Shown here: positions 34,290-43,951 of the stretch, in pieces
Layout: every line of letters starts with the position of its first letter
How positions within the stretch are numbered: the first letter of the stretch is position 1
Assembly (NCBI RefSeq): GCF_947497045.1
Contig: NZ_CANMEU010000001.1
Span: forward strand, 248,001 to 312,000
Length of the DNA stretch: 64,000 nt
Source: an uncultured Tateyamaria sp.
Lineage (GTDB): Bacteria; Pseudomonadota; Alphaproteobacteria; Rhodobacterales; Rhodobacteraceae
Direction: 5' to 3'
Notes under the pieces: generated by a model
What the model was told of the DNA's origin: nothing
The model's input: the letters and a program-made list of their open reading frames with translations, nothing else
Databases searched by the model: none
Translations under genes and position numbers: made by a program

Positions 34290-34628
34290 ATGGATCTTCG
34301 CAGCCGATCAGAGGATAACCTGCAAGTGGTGTCGGTGCACGATGCGCGCATTGATGCGGCCGTTGCAATTGAATTCAAGGACGCGATGCGCGCCTCGACG
34401 GATGGGGGCAGTGAGACTGTCATTCTGGATCTGAGCGAGGTGCAGTTCATTGACTCAAGCGGGCTTGGCGCAATTGTCGCCGCGATGAAGAATATGGGAC
34501 AAGCGCGCACCCTTGCACTGGCGGGCCTGACACCCACGGTCGACAAGGTGTTTCGCCTGACCCGCATGGACAGCGTGTTTGCCGTGTTTCCAACCCTGGA
34601 TGGTGCCCTGACCGAGTTGAAAGCCTGA
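34290..34628 (+). CDS. STAS-domain anti-sigma factor antagonist
   Basis: 112 residues, a single STAS domain. The phosphoacceptor Ser is in FIDSSGLGAIV (residues 56-57), preceded by VILDLSEVQ. In partner-switching systems the unphosphorylated form binds an anti-sigma kinase. The following gene encodes such a kinase and begins 1 to 28 bases after this stop, so the two form a module. Confidence 0.9.
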   Translation: MDLRSRSEDNLQVVSVHDARIDAAVAIEFKDAMRASTDGGSETVILDLSEVQFIDSSGLGAIVAAMKNMGQARTLALAGLTPTVDKVFRLTRMDSVFAVFPTLDGALTELKA

Positions 34629-34656
34629 TGTGTCGATCCTGATGAAAGAAAGCGTT

Positions 34657-35106
34657 ATGTCATTCGTTTCACAGATGCCCGATATCCAAGTGTGCGTTCA
34701 AAGCAGCAAGTTGGCGGTACGCGAGGCGCTCAAAGAGCTCTTGGCGGGGCTCGGGCCACTCCACCTCGACGTTGAAGAAGTAGGAACGGTCGAACTGGTC
34801 ATGGCCGAAGCGTTGAACAACATTGTCGAGCATGCCTATCCCGCAGGCGATCCCGCGGGTCCGATCCGGATCGCGTGCAAACATGCAACCGACGGCCTGC
34901 ACCTGACTGTCACCGATGAAGGCCGCGGCATGCCGGATGGGCGTACACCGCTTGGGCTGGCTGCCAATCTGGACGTGGATTTTTGCGACATGCCCGAAGG
35001 CGGGTTCGGTTGGTTCCTGATCAAGGATCTGGCCAAAGAGGTGACCTATAAACGGATCGACCCCCAGAACCGCCTGACATTGCGGCTCGCCGTGGCAATG
35101 GCTTAG
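34657..35106 (+). CDS. RsbW/SpoIIAB-type anti-sigma factor kinase
   Basis: 149 residues from ATG 34657; a GTG at 34630 or ATG at 34642 would lengthen it slightly. It is a HATPase_c-type ATP-binding domain with N-box VMAEALNNIVEHAY, G1 TDEGRGMPDG and GGFGWFLIKDL. These kinases phosphorylate their STAS partner and sequester a sigma factor or other target. The expected PP2C phosphatase and sigma factor are not adjacent. Confidence 0.88.
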   Translation: MSFVSQMPDIQVCVQSSKLAVREALKELLAGLGPLHLDVEEVGTVELVMAEALNNIVEHAYPAGDPAGPIRIACKHATDGLHLTVTDEGRGMPDGRTPLGLAANLDVDFCDMPEGGFGWFLIKDLAKEVTYKRIDPQNRLTLRLAVAMA

Positions 35107-35409
35107 GCACACGGGACGCATCGGCTGACGTATCGGCAAGCGGCGACGGTTGGCCCATCTGGCCCACTCTCAACAGCACTTTTTCGCCGCCAGCCGAGAC
35201 TTCGCAAAACGGCCCCGTCCTGATCACATTTCTGCCCTGTTTTGCCGCCATACGTTTCACTGTAGCTGCATATAGCTTCCCTTGGTGCCGCGTGTAATAG
35301 CCCCCACCCAGTGCGCGGCACCGAGGAACTTTCTTTTCCGACATTCAAGTGGACAACAGGTACCTCTCGCGTAGGGTGCCCGCGTCTGCCATCGTCGGAG
35401 AGGTCTTTC
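35107..35409. other. Intergenic region without a supported gene
   Basis: About 300 bases between the anti-sigma kinase and the gamma-glutamyltransferase gene. Open frames exist on both strands but none has a credible start site or a recognisable product. It presumably carries the promoter of the downstream gene. I see no repeat, RNA fold or palindrome that stands out. Confidence 0.5.
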
Positions 35410-36984
35410 ATGCGCGATTTTCATTTACCGGGCCGTTCGCCTGTTCTGGCCACTTCAGGGATGTGCGCAACGTCGCATCCGCTGGCCGCACAAACCGCAA
35501 TCGAAATCCTGAAATCCGGCGGCAACGCCATGGATGCCGCCATCGGGGGGGCTGTTCTGCTTGGCATATGCGAACCGCAAATGACCGGCATCGGTGGCGA
35601 TTGCTTTGTGTTGTGGTCCGGGCCGGACGGGCAGATCAAATCGATGAACGGGTCCGGGCGCGCACCTGCGGCGCTGAATGCTGCGGACTTGCGCAGCCGC
35701 GGTGACAAAGTCGTCCCCCCCTACAGCGCGGACGCCGTGACCATTCCCGGGGCCATCGACGCCTTCTGCACCCTATCCGACACGGTTGGCACGCTCGGCC
35801 TTGATGCAGTTCTGGCACCTGCGATCCATTACGCCGAAACCGGAGTGCCGGTGGCTCCGCGCGTCGCCTTCGACTGGGCCAAGGACACGACCATCCTGCA
35901 AGGGGCCGCCCGCACACATTATTCGATCAACGGCAAAATTCCTGCCGTGGGTCAGGTGTTCGCAGCCCCCGGTCAGGCCGAGGTGCTGCGCCGCATCGCA
36001 AAACACGGCCGGGATGCCTTTTACACGGGCGAGGTCGCGGACGACATGCTCGCCGCACTCAGGGTCCTTGGTGGCAAGCACACCACACAGGACTTTGCCG
36101 ATCATACCAGCACCCCGACCACCCCGATCAGCACAGCATATAAAGGCGTCGATGTGGTCGAACATCCGCCAAACGGGCAAGGGGCCACCGGCAATCTGAT
36201 GCTGAACATCCTTGCGCAGTTCGACATCGAGGGCATGGACCCCTGGGGCAGCCAGCGCGCGCACATCGAGGCTGAGGCCGCCAAACTGGCCTATGATGCG
36301 CGCAATCGGTTTCTGGCGGATGCGGACTACACCAAACGGCTTGATCACATGCTTGCGCCGGAAACGGCCTCAAAGCTTGCCGCGCTGATTGATCCGCAAA
36401 GGGCAATGGCCGCCGCCGCGCCGATCAGCGAACAGGTGCACAAGGATACGATCTATATCACCGTCGTGGATCGCGATGGGATGGCAGTCTCTCTGATTTA
36501 TTCGATCTTTCACGGCTTTGGGTCCGGCATTGCGTCCGACAAGTTCGGGATCCTGCTGCAAAACCGGGGGGCGGGGTTCACGCTCGAAGAAGGGCACCCG
36601 AACGAGCTCAAGGGCGGCAAGCGCCCGATGCACACGATCATTCCGGGCATGCTGGCCAGGAACGGCAAACCCTATATGCCGTTTGGTGTGATGGGCGGGG
36701 CCTATCAACCCAACGGGCATGCGCGCTTCGTGTCCAATCTGGTGGATTTCAACCTCGACCCGCAGACCGCGATTGATGCGCCGCGCGCATTTTCCGATCA
36801 GGGTGATATGAAGGTCGAGCGTGGATATCCAGATACCGTACGCGCCGAGTTGAGCGATCTTGGTCACAAGGTCAGCATCCCCGACACGGCGATCGGCGGG
36901 GCCCAAGCGATCCTGATGCGGGATGATGGTGTGCTGGAAGGCGCAAGTGATCCGCGCAAGGACGGCTGCGCGCTTGGGTACTGA
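35410..36984 (+). CDS. ggt: Gamma-glutamyltransferase family protein
   Basis: 524 residues from ATG 35410, with GGAGAGG upstream. The N-terminal block ILKSGGNAMDAAIGGA and the autoprocessing site, with nucleophilic Thr in KDTIYITVVDRDG, are typical of Ntn-hydrolases of this family. Late blocks are FGSGIASDKFGILLQNRG and HTIIPGML. It lacks a signal peptide (RDFHLPGRSPVLATSGMCATSHP start), unlike periplasmic E. coli Ggt, so it probably acts in the cytoplasm on glutathione or another gamma-glutamyl compound. A hairpin repeat begins 3 bases after the stop. Confidence 0.9.
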   Translation: MRDFHLPGRSPVLATSGMCATSHPLAAQTAIEILKSGGNAMDAAIGGAVLLGICEPQMTGIGGDCFVLWSGPDGQIKSMNGSGRAPAALNAADLRSRGDKVVPPYSADAVTIPGAIDAFCTLSDTVGTLGLDAVLAPAIHYAETGVPVAPRVAFDWAKDTTILQGAARTHYSINGKIPAVGQVFAAPGQAEVLRRIAKHGRDAFYTGEVADDMLAALRVLGGKHTTQDFADHTSTPTTPISTAYKGVDVVEHPPNGQGATGNLMLNILAQFDIEGMDPWGSQRAHIEAEAAKLAYDARNRFLADADYTKRLDHMLAPETASKLAALIDPQRAMAAAAPISEQVHKDTIYITVVDRDGMAVSLIYSIFHGFGSGIASDKFGILLQNRGAGFTLEEGHPNELKGGKRPMHTIIPGMLARNGKPYMPFGVMGGAYQPNGHARFVSNLVDFNLDPQTAIDAPRAFSDQGDMKVERGYPDTVRAELSDLGHKVSIPDTAIGGAQAILMRDDGVLEGASDPRKDGCALGY

Positions 36985-36987
36985 GGT

Positions 36988-37010
36988 GTAAGGCGGGCGT
37001 GTCGCCCGCC
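36988..37010 (+). repeat. Short palindromic repeat, family 2, copy 1
   Basis: GTAAGGCGGGCGTGTCGCCC followed by GCC forms a tight hairpin with stem GGCGGGCG-type arms. It lies 3 bases after the ggt stop, between convergent ggt and hspQ. Related copies are at 46592, 51923 and 60334. Confidence 0.7.
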
Positions 37011-37014
37011 ACCA

Positions 37015-37341
37015 TCAGTTCAGTTGGAAGTGTAAGGGATAGGTACCGTCCTCGAACGGGCCAAACAGGTCCGGGATGTCAGGGTGATCCACAGGCTCGC
37101 CGGAATAGTCGGCCACAAGGTTCTGCTCGGACACATAGGCCACGTAATAGCTTTGGTCGTTCTCGGCGAGCAGGTGGTAAAACGGCTGCGCCTTCTTGGG
37201 GCGGCTGTCTTCGGGAATCGCTTCGTACCACTCGTCTGTGTTCGAAAACTCCGGGTCCACGTCAAAGACCACACCGCGAAAGGGGTGTTTCTTGTGCCGC
37301 ACGATCTGGCCCAGATGATATTTTGCGCGTGTTCTCAGCAT
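37015..37341 (-). CDS. hspQ: Heat shock protein HspQ (YccV-like, hemimethylated-DNA-binding domain)
   Basis: 108 residues from ATG 37341. The family pattern is AKYHLGQIVRHKKHPFRGVVFDVDPEF, followed by FYHLLAE and YVAYVSEQNLV. HspQ stimulates degradation of specific proteins by Lon and was first noted for binding hemimethylated oriC DNA. A longer open frame to 37503 is unsupported. It is convergent with ggt. Confidence 0.92.
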   Translation of the reverse strand: MLRTRAKYHLGQIVRHKKHPFRGVVFDVDPEFSNTDEWYEAIPEDSRPKKAQPFYHLLAENDQSYYVAYVSEQNLVADYSGEPVDHPDIPDLFGPFEDGTYPLHFQLN

Positions 37342-37426
37342 AGCGTTGCGCCCCCTACCGACCGTGACTACACGTTGCAAGGGACAGTTGTCCAATAATT
37401 GAGCACATTTTTGCTGGAAACAGTCT

Positions 37427-38308
37427 GTGAACCTTACCTTAACAGTGCTGGAAATCGTGGCCCCCGTCTTTCTTCTGGCAGGGATCGGCTTTGCGTGGGT
37501 CAAGGCGGGGCTCGAATACCGGATCCAGTTCGTGACGCAGCTGGCGATGACCCTGTCCCTGCCCTGCCTGATCTTCGTGTCGCTGATGCAGACCCGGATC
37601 GACCCGGCTGCCCTGACCGCCCTGTCTCTCGCCTCCGTGGTCTCCTACGCCGTTGTGACGGTTGTGTTTGTGATCCTGATCAAGGCGTTACGCTTGCAAA
37701 CACGCACCTATACCGCGCCCCTGATCTTTGGAAACACCGGCAATCTGGGTCTACCCCTCGCCCTTTTCGCGTTTGGAGAGATCGGGCTCAGCTACGCGAT
37801 CATCGTCTTTGCGATCATGGCGCTGTGGTCCTACACCTTCGGGATCTGGCTGGTGGCGGGTGCGGGTTCCTTCAGCAAGGTCCTACGCGAGCCGCTTGTC
37901 TGGGGCACGGTTCTGGGGGCGCTGTTTCTTTGGCAAGAGTGGGAAACACCGATATTCCTGACCAACACCCTGACCCTTGTGGGGCAAATGGCGATCCCGA
38001 TGATGCTGATCACGCTTGGCGTCGCGGTCGCGCGCCTGTCGGGGCGAGGCCTTGCCTTCGCCGCCCTTCTGTCAGCAATCAAGCTGGCCTTGTGCGTTGC
38101 AATTGCCTGGGTCGTCGGGCGCTATTTCGCTCTCGATCCGGTCGCGTTCGGCGTGCTGGTCCTGCAGGTCGCCACCCCGGTGGCCGTGACCTCGTATCTG
38201 CTGGCCGAGAAATACGGGGCCGATGCGCAATCGGTGGCCGGGCTGGTGGTCGCCTCGACGCTGATGTCCGTCGGCGCGCTACCGCTGCTTTTGGCCGCCG
38301 TTCTCTAG
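37427..38308 (+). CDS. AEC-family (auxin efflux carrier-like) permease
   Basis: 293 residues from a GTG, about ten membrane helices. The layout (NLTLTVLEIVAPVFLLAGIGF at the start, LIFGNTGNLGLPLALFAFGE in the middle, QVATPVAVTSYLLAEKYG near the end) matches bacterial AEC transporters such as malonate or other carboxylate permeases. The NTGNLGLPL motif is the conserved helix break. The substrate is unknown. Confidence 0.88.
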   Translation: MNLTLTVLEIVAPVFLLAGIGFAWVKAGLEYRIQFVTQLAMTLSLPCLIFVSLMQTRIDPAALTALSLASVVSYAVVTVVFVILIKALRLQTRTYTAPLIFGNTGNLGLPLALFAFGEIGLSYAIIVFAIMALWSYTFGIWLVAGAGSFSKVLREPLVWGTVLGALFLWQEWETPIFLTNTLTLVGQMAIPMMLITLGVAVARLSGRGLAFAALLSAIKLALCVAIAWVVGRYFALDPVAFGVLVLQVATPVAVTSYLLAEKYGADAQSVAGLVVASTLMSVGALPLLLAAVL

Positions 38309-38376
38309 AAAACGTGATTCCCACGGGGCCATTTTTTCGCTACACTGCAAAAAAAACAAAAAAGCGAGTGAGGCAG

Positions 38377-38952
38377 ATGAGCAAACTCTTTCGCGCTTTG
38401 GCATTGGTATTGTTGGCAGCCAGTTGTGGCGGCGGGTCGGACACGGCCCCCAATCAACTGGACAACGCATGTTCCATTGTCCGCGAGCGCCCGGAATACC
38501 TGAGGGCCTTCAGGGCCACCGAACGCAAATACGGCGTTCCCGTCCACGTGCAGATGGCGACCATCTATCAGGAAAGCAGATTCATTTCCGATGCACGCAC
38601 GCCCAACCGCTATGCCGCCGGGGTGATCCCGATTGGCCGTCAATCCAGCGCCTTTGGCTACAGTCAGGCTCTCGATGGCACATGGGAGGAATATCAGCGC
38701 GAGACCGGCAAACGGTCATCTCGCCGGGATCGCATCGGCGATGCGACCGACTTCATGGGGTGGTATATGACCAAGACCTACGAAGGTCTCGGCGTGCCGC
38801 TGACGGACACCCGCAACCAGTACCTCGCCTATCACGAGGGGCGCACTGGCTATGCCCGCGGTACCTATAACTCAAAGCCATGGCTGTTGCGTGTGGCGGG
38901 CGAAGTTGACGCCCGTTCAGACATGTATGCAGTCCAGCTCCGGTCCTGCTGA
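38377..38952 (+). CDS. Lipoprotein with transglycosylase SLT-like domain
   Basis: 191 residues from ATG 38377. The lipobox is LAASCGGG at residues 13-17. The body includes VPVHVQMATIYQESRFISDAR with a likely catalytic Glu, then IPIGRQSSAFGYSQALDGTWEEY and YLAYHEGRTGYARG. It is a more divergent muramidase-like domain than the one at 9898. It probably trims peptidoglycan in the periplasm. Another frame reads through the AEC gene into this one, but that is not a real fusion. Confidence 0.82.
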   Translation: MSKLFRALALVLLAASCGGGSDTAPNQLDNACSIVRERPEYLRAFRATERKYGVPVHVQMATIYQESRFISDARTPNRYAAGVIPIGRQSSAFGYSQALDGTWEEYQRETGKRSSRRDRIGDATDFMGWYMTKTYEGLGVPLTDTRNQYLAYHEGRTGYARGTYNSKPWLLRVAGEVDARSDMYAVQLRSC

Positions 38953-38959
38953 GCGGGGT

Positions 38960-39553
38960 CTAGTTGCTTCGCCCACGCGGCGCATCGAACAGGCGGTTCG
39001 ACAGGGAACCGCCTGTGCTCAACTCACCCAGCACAACCGTCGTCTGCCCGCCGCCGCTGTCATTCACGACCCATTGGCGCAACTGCACCGGGCTGTCGGT
39101 GAACTTCATCTGGATATTGCCGTATTCGGGGTTTTCGGGGTCTTGCGCTGTCACAATAGTCGCGGTGCCGTCAAAGTCATGGCCCACCACCATATTCGCC
39201 CGCCCAAGGTTGACGTTGCGCGCAAGGATCAGCGACAGCGGCGTACGCCGCAGCGGATAGGTTTCGGGCGGCTGGTTCGATTTGGAATCCGCGATATAGA
39301 CCGCATTTGCACTGGCCACGACCAGCGATGTGTTGGGGGCGTTGTACTCAAACCGCATCTTGCCCGGGCGCTTGATATAAACCGTGCCAGTATCAATCGT
39401 CCCATCATCGTTGATCTGGGTAAAGCTGCCTTGGGCTGTTTTCAGATCGTTGAGATAGCTTGAAATGCTGTTGAGCGGCAGTTTGTCTGCCCATGCTGCT
39501 TGTGCCGTCAGGGCCGCAAGGGCCATTGCTGCGATCCGTGTCATCATCTTCAT
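38960..39553 (-). CDS. lolA: Outer-membrane lipoprotein carrier LolA
   Basis: 197 residues from ATG 39553, with signal peptide ending in AQAAWA. Family features are LPLNSISSYLNDLKTAQGSFTQ, the TGTVYIKRPGKMRFEY strand pair and PEYGNIQMKF. LolA carries lipoproteins across the periplasm from LolCDE to the outer membrane. It lies downstream of ftsK on the same strand with 120 bases between, the frequent ftsK-lolA pairing. Confidence 0.92.
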   Translation of the reverse strand: MKMMTRIAAMALAALTAQAAWADKLPLNSISSYLNDLKTAQGSFTQINDDGTIDTGTVYIKRPGKMRFEYNAPNTSLVVASANAVYIADSKSNQPPETYPLRRTPLSLILARNVNLGRANMVVGHDFDGTATIVTAQDPENPEYGNIQMKFTDSPVQLRQWVVNDSGGGQTTVVLGELSTGGSLSNRLFDAPRGRSN

Positions 39554-39647
39554 ATCGCGCACCTTTCCTGGTCGTCGCCTGTTGTCCCGGATATAGGGCG
39601 CAGGCCGACGATATGCGATAGCAACGGTGATCAATGCCCGGCAGTTC

Positions 39648-39674
39648 CCCGCCGGAGCGGAGTATTCCGGCGGG
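39648..39674 (-). terminator. Strong hairpin after ftsK
   Basis: CCCGCCGGA at 39648-39656 pairs with TCCGGCGGG at 39666-39674, starting 1 base after the ftsK stop codon on the minus strand. No T run follows, so it may be an RNA-stabilising hairpin or a terminator of lower efficiency. Confidence 0.45.
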
Positions 39675-39675
39675 T

Positions 39676-42543
39676 TCAGCCCTGTTCTGGCACCAGAATT
39701 TCGCGCTTACCCACATGGTTGGCCGCACTCACGACCCCTTCGTCTTCCATCTGTTCCACAAGACGCGCGGCCTTGTTGTACCCGATGGCGAGTTTGCGCT
39801 GGATATAGCTGGTCGAACATTTGCGATCCTTGATCACGATGGCAACGGCGGTGTCATAAAGCGCATCCTCGCCATCCGTGTTCCCGCCAAGACCCAACAC
39901 CGCGTCGATGTTGTTTTCCTTGTCCTCATCCGGCCCTTCCACCACGCCCGACACATAGTCCGGCGCGCCAAAGGCCTTGAGGTGGTTGACGATCTCTTCG
40001 ACCTCCTCGTCGGACACAAACGGTCCGTGACACCGGGTGATTTTCGCCCCACCGGCCATATAAAGCATGTCACCCATACCCAAGAGCTGCTCGGCCCCCA
40101 TTTCGCCCAGAATCGTCCGGCTGTCGATTTTGGAGGTTACCTGGAAACTGATCCGCGTGGGGAAGTTCGCCTTGATCGTACCCGTGATCACATCAACCGA
40201 CGGGCGCTGCGTGGCCATGATCAGGTGAATGCCAGAGGCCCGCGCCATCTGCGCAAGACGCTGGATGCACGCCTCGATCTCTTTGCCCGCGACCATCATC
40301 AGGTCGGCCATCTCGTCCACGATCACCACGATATAGGGCATCGCCTCCGGTGCGAATTCCTCGGTTTCAAAGATCGGCTCGCCTGTGTCGTCATCAAACC
40401 CGGTCTGCACGGTGCGGCTGAACATCTCGTCCTTGGCCAGCGCCTCTTTGACCCGGCCATTGTAGCCATCAATGTTGCGCACGCCCATCTTGGACATCTT
40501 GCGATAACGTTCCTCCATCTCCCCCACGACCCATTTCAGGGCCACAACAGCCTTTTTCGGGTCCGTCACCACGGGCGAGAGTAAATGCGGAATGCCGTCA
40601 TAAACGCTCAGTTCCAGCATCTTGGGATCGATCATTATCAGGCGACACTCTTCAGGCGTCAGCTTGTAAAGCAGGCTCAGGATCATGGTGTTGATCGCCA
40701 CCGACTTACCCGAACCCGTGGTCCCGGCAATCAGCAGGTGAGGCATCTTGGCAAGGTTGGCAACCACCGGATCACCGCCAATGTCTTTCCCAAGGGCAAG
40801 GGGCAGCTTTTGATTGCCGTCGCCAAAGTCACGGCTCGACAGGATTTCGCGCAAAACCACCTTTTCACGATTTTCATTGGGCAGTTCGATCCCGATCACG
40901 GATCGCCCCGGCACGGTCGAAACACGGGCCGACAGCGCCGCCATGGACCGCGCAATATCGTCCGCCAGACCGATCACACGGCTGGCTTTCAAACCCGGTG
41001 CAGGCTCAAGTTCATACATCGTGACCACAGGGCCGGGGCGCACCGCAACGATCTCGCCCTTGACGCCATAGTCATCCAGCACGTTTTCAAGCATACGCGC
41101 ATTTTCTTCGAGGGCCTCGTCGCTCAAGTGATGGCGCTGCACTTCGATCGGGTTTTCAAGCAGGTTCAGCGGCGGCAATTCGAAACCCGGATGGGTGTCC
41201 TCGAATTTCAGGGCCGGCTGCGCCTCGGCTTGGGCACGCGTGCTCGGTTGCATGGGTTTGCGCGCAGGCTGCTGCACCACTTTGCGCGGTTCGGCCACGG
41301 GAATCGCGGGGACCGCAGCCAAAGGTGCGGGCACGTCGAGTTCTTGCGGCGCATAGTCAGGCTCAACCACCTGATCAACATCCGCGTATGCAGGCGCAGG
41401 CGGGGCCGACAACGGCGGCTCAACTCGGCGCAAGGATGCCGCAGCCGTAAGCGGTGGCTCGGGCGGCAACGTCGTGTGCGGCGTCGTGTTCAAGACCAGT
41501 GGATCGGGGCCGCGGCCCCGTCCTTTTGTCAGCGGTGCCACGGATTCGGCTTGCACCGCAGGGTTCGACCGTACACGCGACTTGATGACATCGCTGATCT
41601 TGTTCTTGATCCGGTCCGCGCCTGGTGCTTCGACCCCATCCACATTGTGATAGGTTTCCACCAGTTCCATCTCAGGCAACTCTTGGGGCACAGGATCAGG
41701 ACGTTTGATCAACGCAGGCATGCGCGCCAACAGGCCCGTTTTAGCGGGTTCGCCGTAGTCCGTTTCGTCATATTCCGGGATCGACGGTACGCTCGCCGCA
41801 TAGGCTTCGGCCTCAGCGGCAAGAGCGGCACGCTCGACCTTACGTGCGTTTTGACGATCCTGCATGGCCCGCGCGGCCTGCACGGCCCCGCTCGCCCCGC
41901 GACCCAGGACCGTCATAATACCCGCATAGGCGACCACCAGACCGACCAGCATGAACCGGATGCAACGCGCGATTTCAGGCCGGGTAAAGCCCAGAACAAA
42001 GGCCCCGAATACCACAATCCCTGCCGCCATGATCAGCGACATCAGCTTGACCGTGAACGCCGACCCGACCGGCAACGCCGTCAGAATAAAGGCCATGACC
42101 GTGTCACCAAACAGCCCGCCCAGTCCAAAGCCGTGGGTGGCCTGCCACGCCGCCTCGGGTTGCAGGGTCGCTGCGTAAATGGAGCCGAACGCAATCGCAA
42201 TCGGGGCAAAGATCAAGCGGCCAAGCGCCCGTTCTGTCCCCAGATGCAGGACAAACCGCGCGCCCCACGCCAGCAACACGATCGCAATCCCGAACACGCC
42301 CCACCCGGCAATCATAAACATCGGGGCCGCCAGCGACGCACCCGTGCGCCCCATCCAGTTCTGCACAGGCGCATCCGTCGAGGCCATCCAATTGGGATCG
42401 TCCGGCGTGTAGCTCAGCATCATGGCCGCCGCCATAACGCCCACCACAAACAAGCCGATCCCGATCAGCTCGCGGCTGCGTTTTTCGATCGCAGCCTGCA
42501 TTGTGTGGTCAAAAAGCGGATCACGCCGTGTCTGATATGCCAT
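39676..42543 (-). CDS. ftsK: DNA translocase FtsK
   Basis: 955 residues from ATG 42543. About four to five membrane helices occupy the first 210 residues. A Pro/Ala-rich linker extends to about 470. The RecA-like motor has Walker [13 protein letters not shown] and Walker [14 protein letters not shown], followed by the [16 protein letters not shown] block. A C-terminal winged-helix gamma domain ([24 protein letters not shown]) reads KOPS. FtsK pumps chromosome ends through the septum and activates XerCD at dif. Confidence 0.97.
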   Translation of the reverse strand: MAYQTRRDPLFDHTMQAAIEKRSRELIGIGLFVVGVMAAAMMLSYTPDDPNWMASTDAPVQNWMGRTGASLAAPMFMIAGWGVFGIAIVLLAWGARFVLHLGTERALGRLIFAPIAIAFGSIYAATLQPEAAWQATHGFGLGGLFGDTVMAFILTALPVGSAFTVKLMSLIMAAGIVVFGAFVLGFTRPEIARCIRFMLVGLVVAYAGIMTVLGRGASGAVQAARAMQDRQNARKVERAALAAEAEAYAASVPSIPEYDETDYGEPAKTGLLARMPALIKRPDPVPQELPEMELVETYHNVDGVEAPGADRIKNKISDVIKSRVRSNPAVQAESVAPLTKGRGRGPDPLVLNTTPHTTLPPEPPLTAAASLRRVEPPLSAPPAPAYADVDQVVEPDYAPQELDVPAPLAAVPAIPVAEPRKVVQQPARKPMQPSTRAQAEAQPALKFEDTHPGFELPPLNLLENPIEVQRHHLSDEALEENARMLENVLDDYGVKGEIVAVRPGPVVTMYELEPAPGLKASRVIGLADDIARSMAALSARVSTVPGRSVIGIELPNENREKVVLREILSSRDFGDGNQKLPLALGKDIGGDPVVANLAKMPHLLIAGTTGSGKSVAINTMILSLLYKLTPEECRLIMIDPKMLELSVYDGIPHLLSPVVTDPKKAVVALKWVVGEMEERYRKMSKMGVRNIDGYNGRVKEALAKDEMFSRTVQTGFDDDTGEPIFETEEFAPEAMPYIVVIVDEMADLMMVAGKEIEACIQRLAQMARASGIHLIMATQRPSVDVITGTIKANFPTRISFQVTSKIDSRTILGEMGAEQLLGMGDMLYMAGGAKITRCHGPFVSDEEVEEIVNHLKAFGAPDYVSGVVEGPDEDKENNIDAVLGLGGNTDGEDALYDTAVAIVIKDRKCSTSYIQRKLAIGYNKAARLVEQMEDEGVVSAANHVGKREILVPEQG

Positions 42544-42556
42544 GCTTCGTCCCTCG

Positions 42557-43738
42557 TTATTGCGCGGCATAGAGCGTGTCGCGAATGGCCATCAGCCCCC
42601 GCTCCGTCTGTGCCTTTGGGGCGACCAGTGCCGCCCGGATATATGTGTCACCGGGGTTCACCCCATCAATTTCGCGCGCCAGATACGCGCCGGGCAAGAC
42701 CCGGACCCCCGTGGCTTGCCACAGCTTTAGTGCCGCCGCCTCGCCATCCTCGACCGGCAGCCAAAGGAAAAAACCGGCCTCGGGCGCGCTGTATCCCGGT
42801 ACGCGCCCAAGGATGCGGTCGGCCATGTCGTATTTCTCGTGATACTGCGCGCGGTTATCAATCACGTGGTTCTCATCCGCCCAAACCGCAGCAGCCGCAT
42901 GTTGCAGCGGGGTGGGCAAAGGTGTGCCCGCATAGGTGCGCAACTGCTTGGCCTCGGCAATGGTGGCAGGCCCGCCAACAATGAAACCCGACCGCAAGCC
43001 CGGCAGGTTCGACCGCTTGGACAGCGAATGAAACGCCACAACCCGCTCGGGGTCTGCATCGCCGATACACTCCAGAACACCCACAGGCGGGACATCGCGG
43101 TAAATCTCGGAATAGCACTCATCGGCGAAAATCTGGAAATCATAACGCTCGGCCAGCGCAATCAGATCCCGCCAATACTCCGCACCCGCGACAGCACCCT
43201 GCGGATTGGCGGGCGAACACATGTAGCAGGCGACCGTGCGGTTCAAAATCGCGGGGTCGACAGACGCATAATCCGGCAAATGCCCCGTCGCAGCCGTGGC
43301 AGGCACCAGCACAGGCTCCGCCCCAGCCGAAATCGCGGCCAACATATAGACCTGATAAAACGGATTGGGCATCAGCACCGCAGGGCGCTGGCCGTTCTTG
43401 ACCTCAGGGCACAAGGCCATACCCGCATTATAAAGCCCCTCGCGGGTCCCGTTCAGCGGCATCACATTGGCGTCCGCGTCCATGGTTACGCCATAGCGAC
43501 GAGCCAACCAGTCGCAAAACGCCGCACGCAACTCGGGGATACCTTCGTTCGGCGGATAGTTGTTGAAACCCGCCGCATGCTCCGCAATCACATCCGTGAC
43601 CCAAGCCGGAAAGGCGTGTTTGGGCTCACCGATGGTCATATGAACAACATCACCACCGGGTGCATGCACATCCAACAGTTCGCGCAAACGCGGAAACGCA
43701 TAAGCCGGAAGGTTCGAAAACCGCTCGGGAAACTTCAT
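42557..43738 (-). CDS. Class I/II aminotransferase, DapC-like
   Basis: 393 residues, PLP fold type I. The Schiff-base Lys is in [17 protein letters not shown], with PNPFYQVY and [10 protein letters not shown] as substrate and cofactor loops. The [13 protein letters not shown] form and the [12 protein letters not shown] start are typical of succinyldiaminopimelate aminotransferases (DapC) in lysine/peptidoglycan synthesis. Assignment to that reaction is by similarity. It lies 13 bases upstream of ftsK on the same strand. Confidence 0.87.
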   Translation of the reverse strand: MKFPERFSNLPAYAFPRLRELLDVHAPGGDVVHMTIGEPKHAFPAWVTDVIAEHAAGFNNYPPNEGIPELRAAFCDWLARRYGVTMDADANVMPLNGTREGLYNAGMALCPEVKNGQRPAVLMPNPFYQVYMLAAISAGAEPVLVPATAATGHLPDYASVDPAILNRTVACYMCSPANPQGAVAGAEYWRDLIALAERYDFQIFADECYSEIYRDVPPVGVLECIGDADPERVVAFHSLSKRSNLPGLRSGFIVGGPATIAEAKQLRTYAGTPLPTPLQHAAAAVWADENHVIDNRAQYHEKYDMADRILGRVPGYSAPEAGFFLWLPVEDGEAAALKLWQATGVRVLPGAYLAREIDGVNPGDTYIRAALVAPKAQTERGLMAIRDTLYAAQ

Positions 43739-43869
43739 AAAACTGCCTCAGGTTCGGGATCATTTGCGCCCCGGTTACGCAATCCTACCCCATGGCCCTG
43801 ACTCTCGTCCAGAAAAACCACGCCAAATGCACAGCTTGTGGCAAATCCGCCAGCACGCACCTTTCATTG

Positions 43870-43920
43870 TACCAAAAATATGCCGGGGGGAGTCCGCAAG
43901 GACGGGGGCTGGCCCCCCTT
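43870..43920 (-). repeat. Interspersed GC-rich repeat, family 1, copy B (terminator-like)
   Basis: Read on the minus strand it has GGGGGGCCAGCCCCCGTCC, then TGCGGACTCCCCCC and TATTTTTGG. It lies about 30 bases after the amidase stop, oriented with that gene, and its T-rich end suits a terminator. It is related to copies at 22387 and 59088. Confidence 0.7.
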
Positions 43921-43951
43921 AAACATCGCGTCGCGGCACGCGTCCTTGGGA

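Noticed and set aside
35021-35344. Minus-strand 107-codon frame in the 35.1-35.4 kb gap
   Set aside because: It overlaps the end of the anti-sigma kinase gene, lacks a good ribosome binding site and resembles no family.
37399-38376. Open frame joined upstream to the SLT lipoprotein at 38377
   Set aside because: It runs out of frame through the AEC transporter gene. The lipoprotein signal at 38377 marks the real start, so there is no fusion protein.
40585-42984. About 800-codon plus-strand open frame opposite ftsK
   Set aside because: It is antisense to ftsK and the aminotransferase, rich in Arg/His/Gln with no domain, and so a mirror frame.
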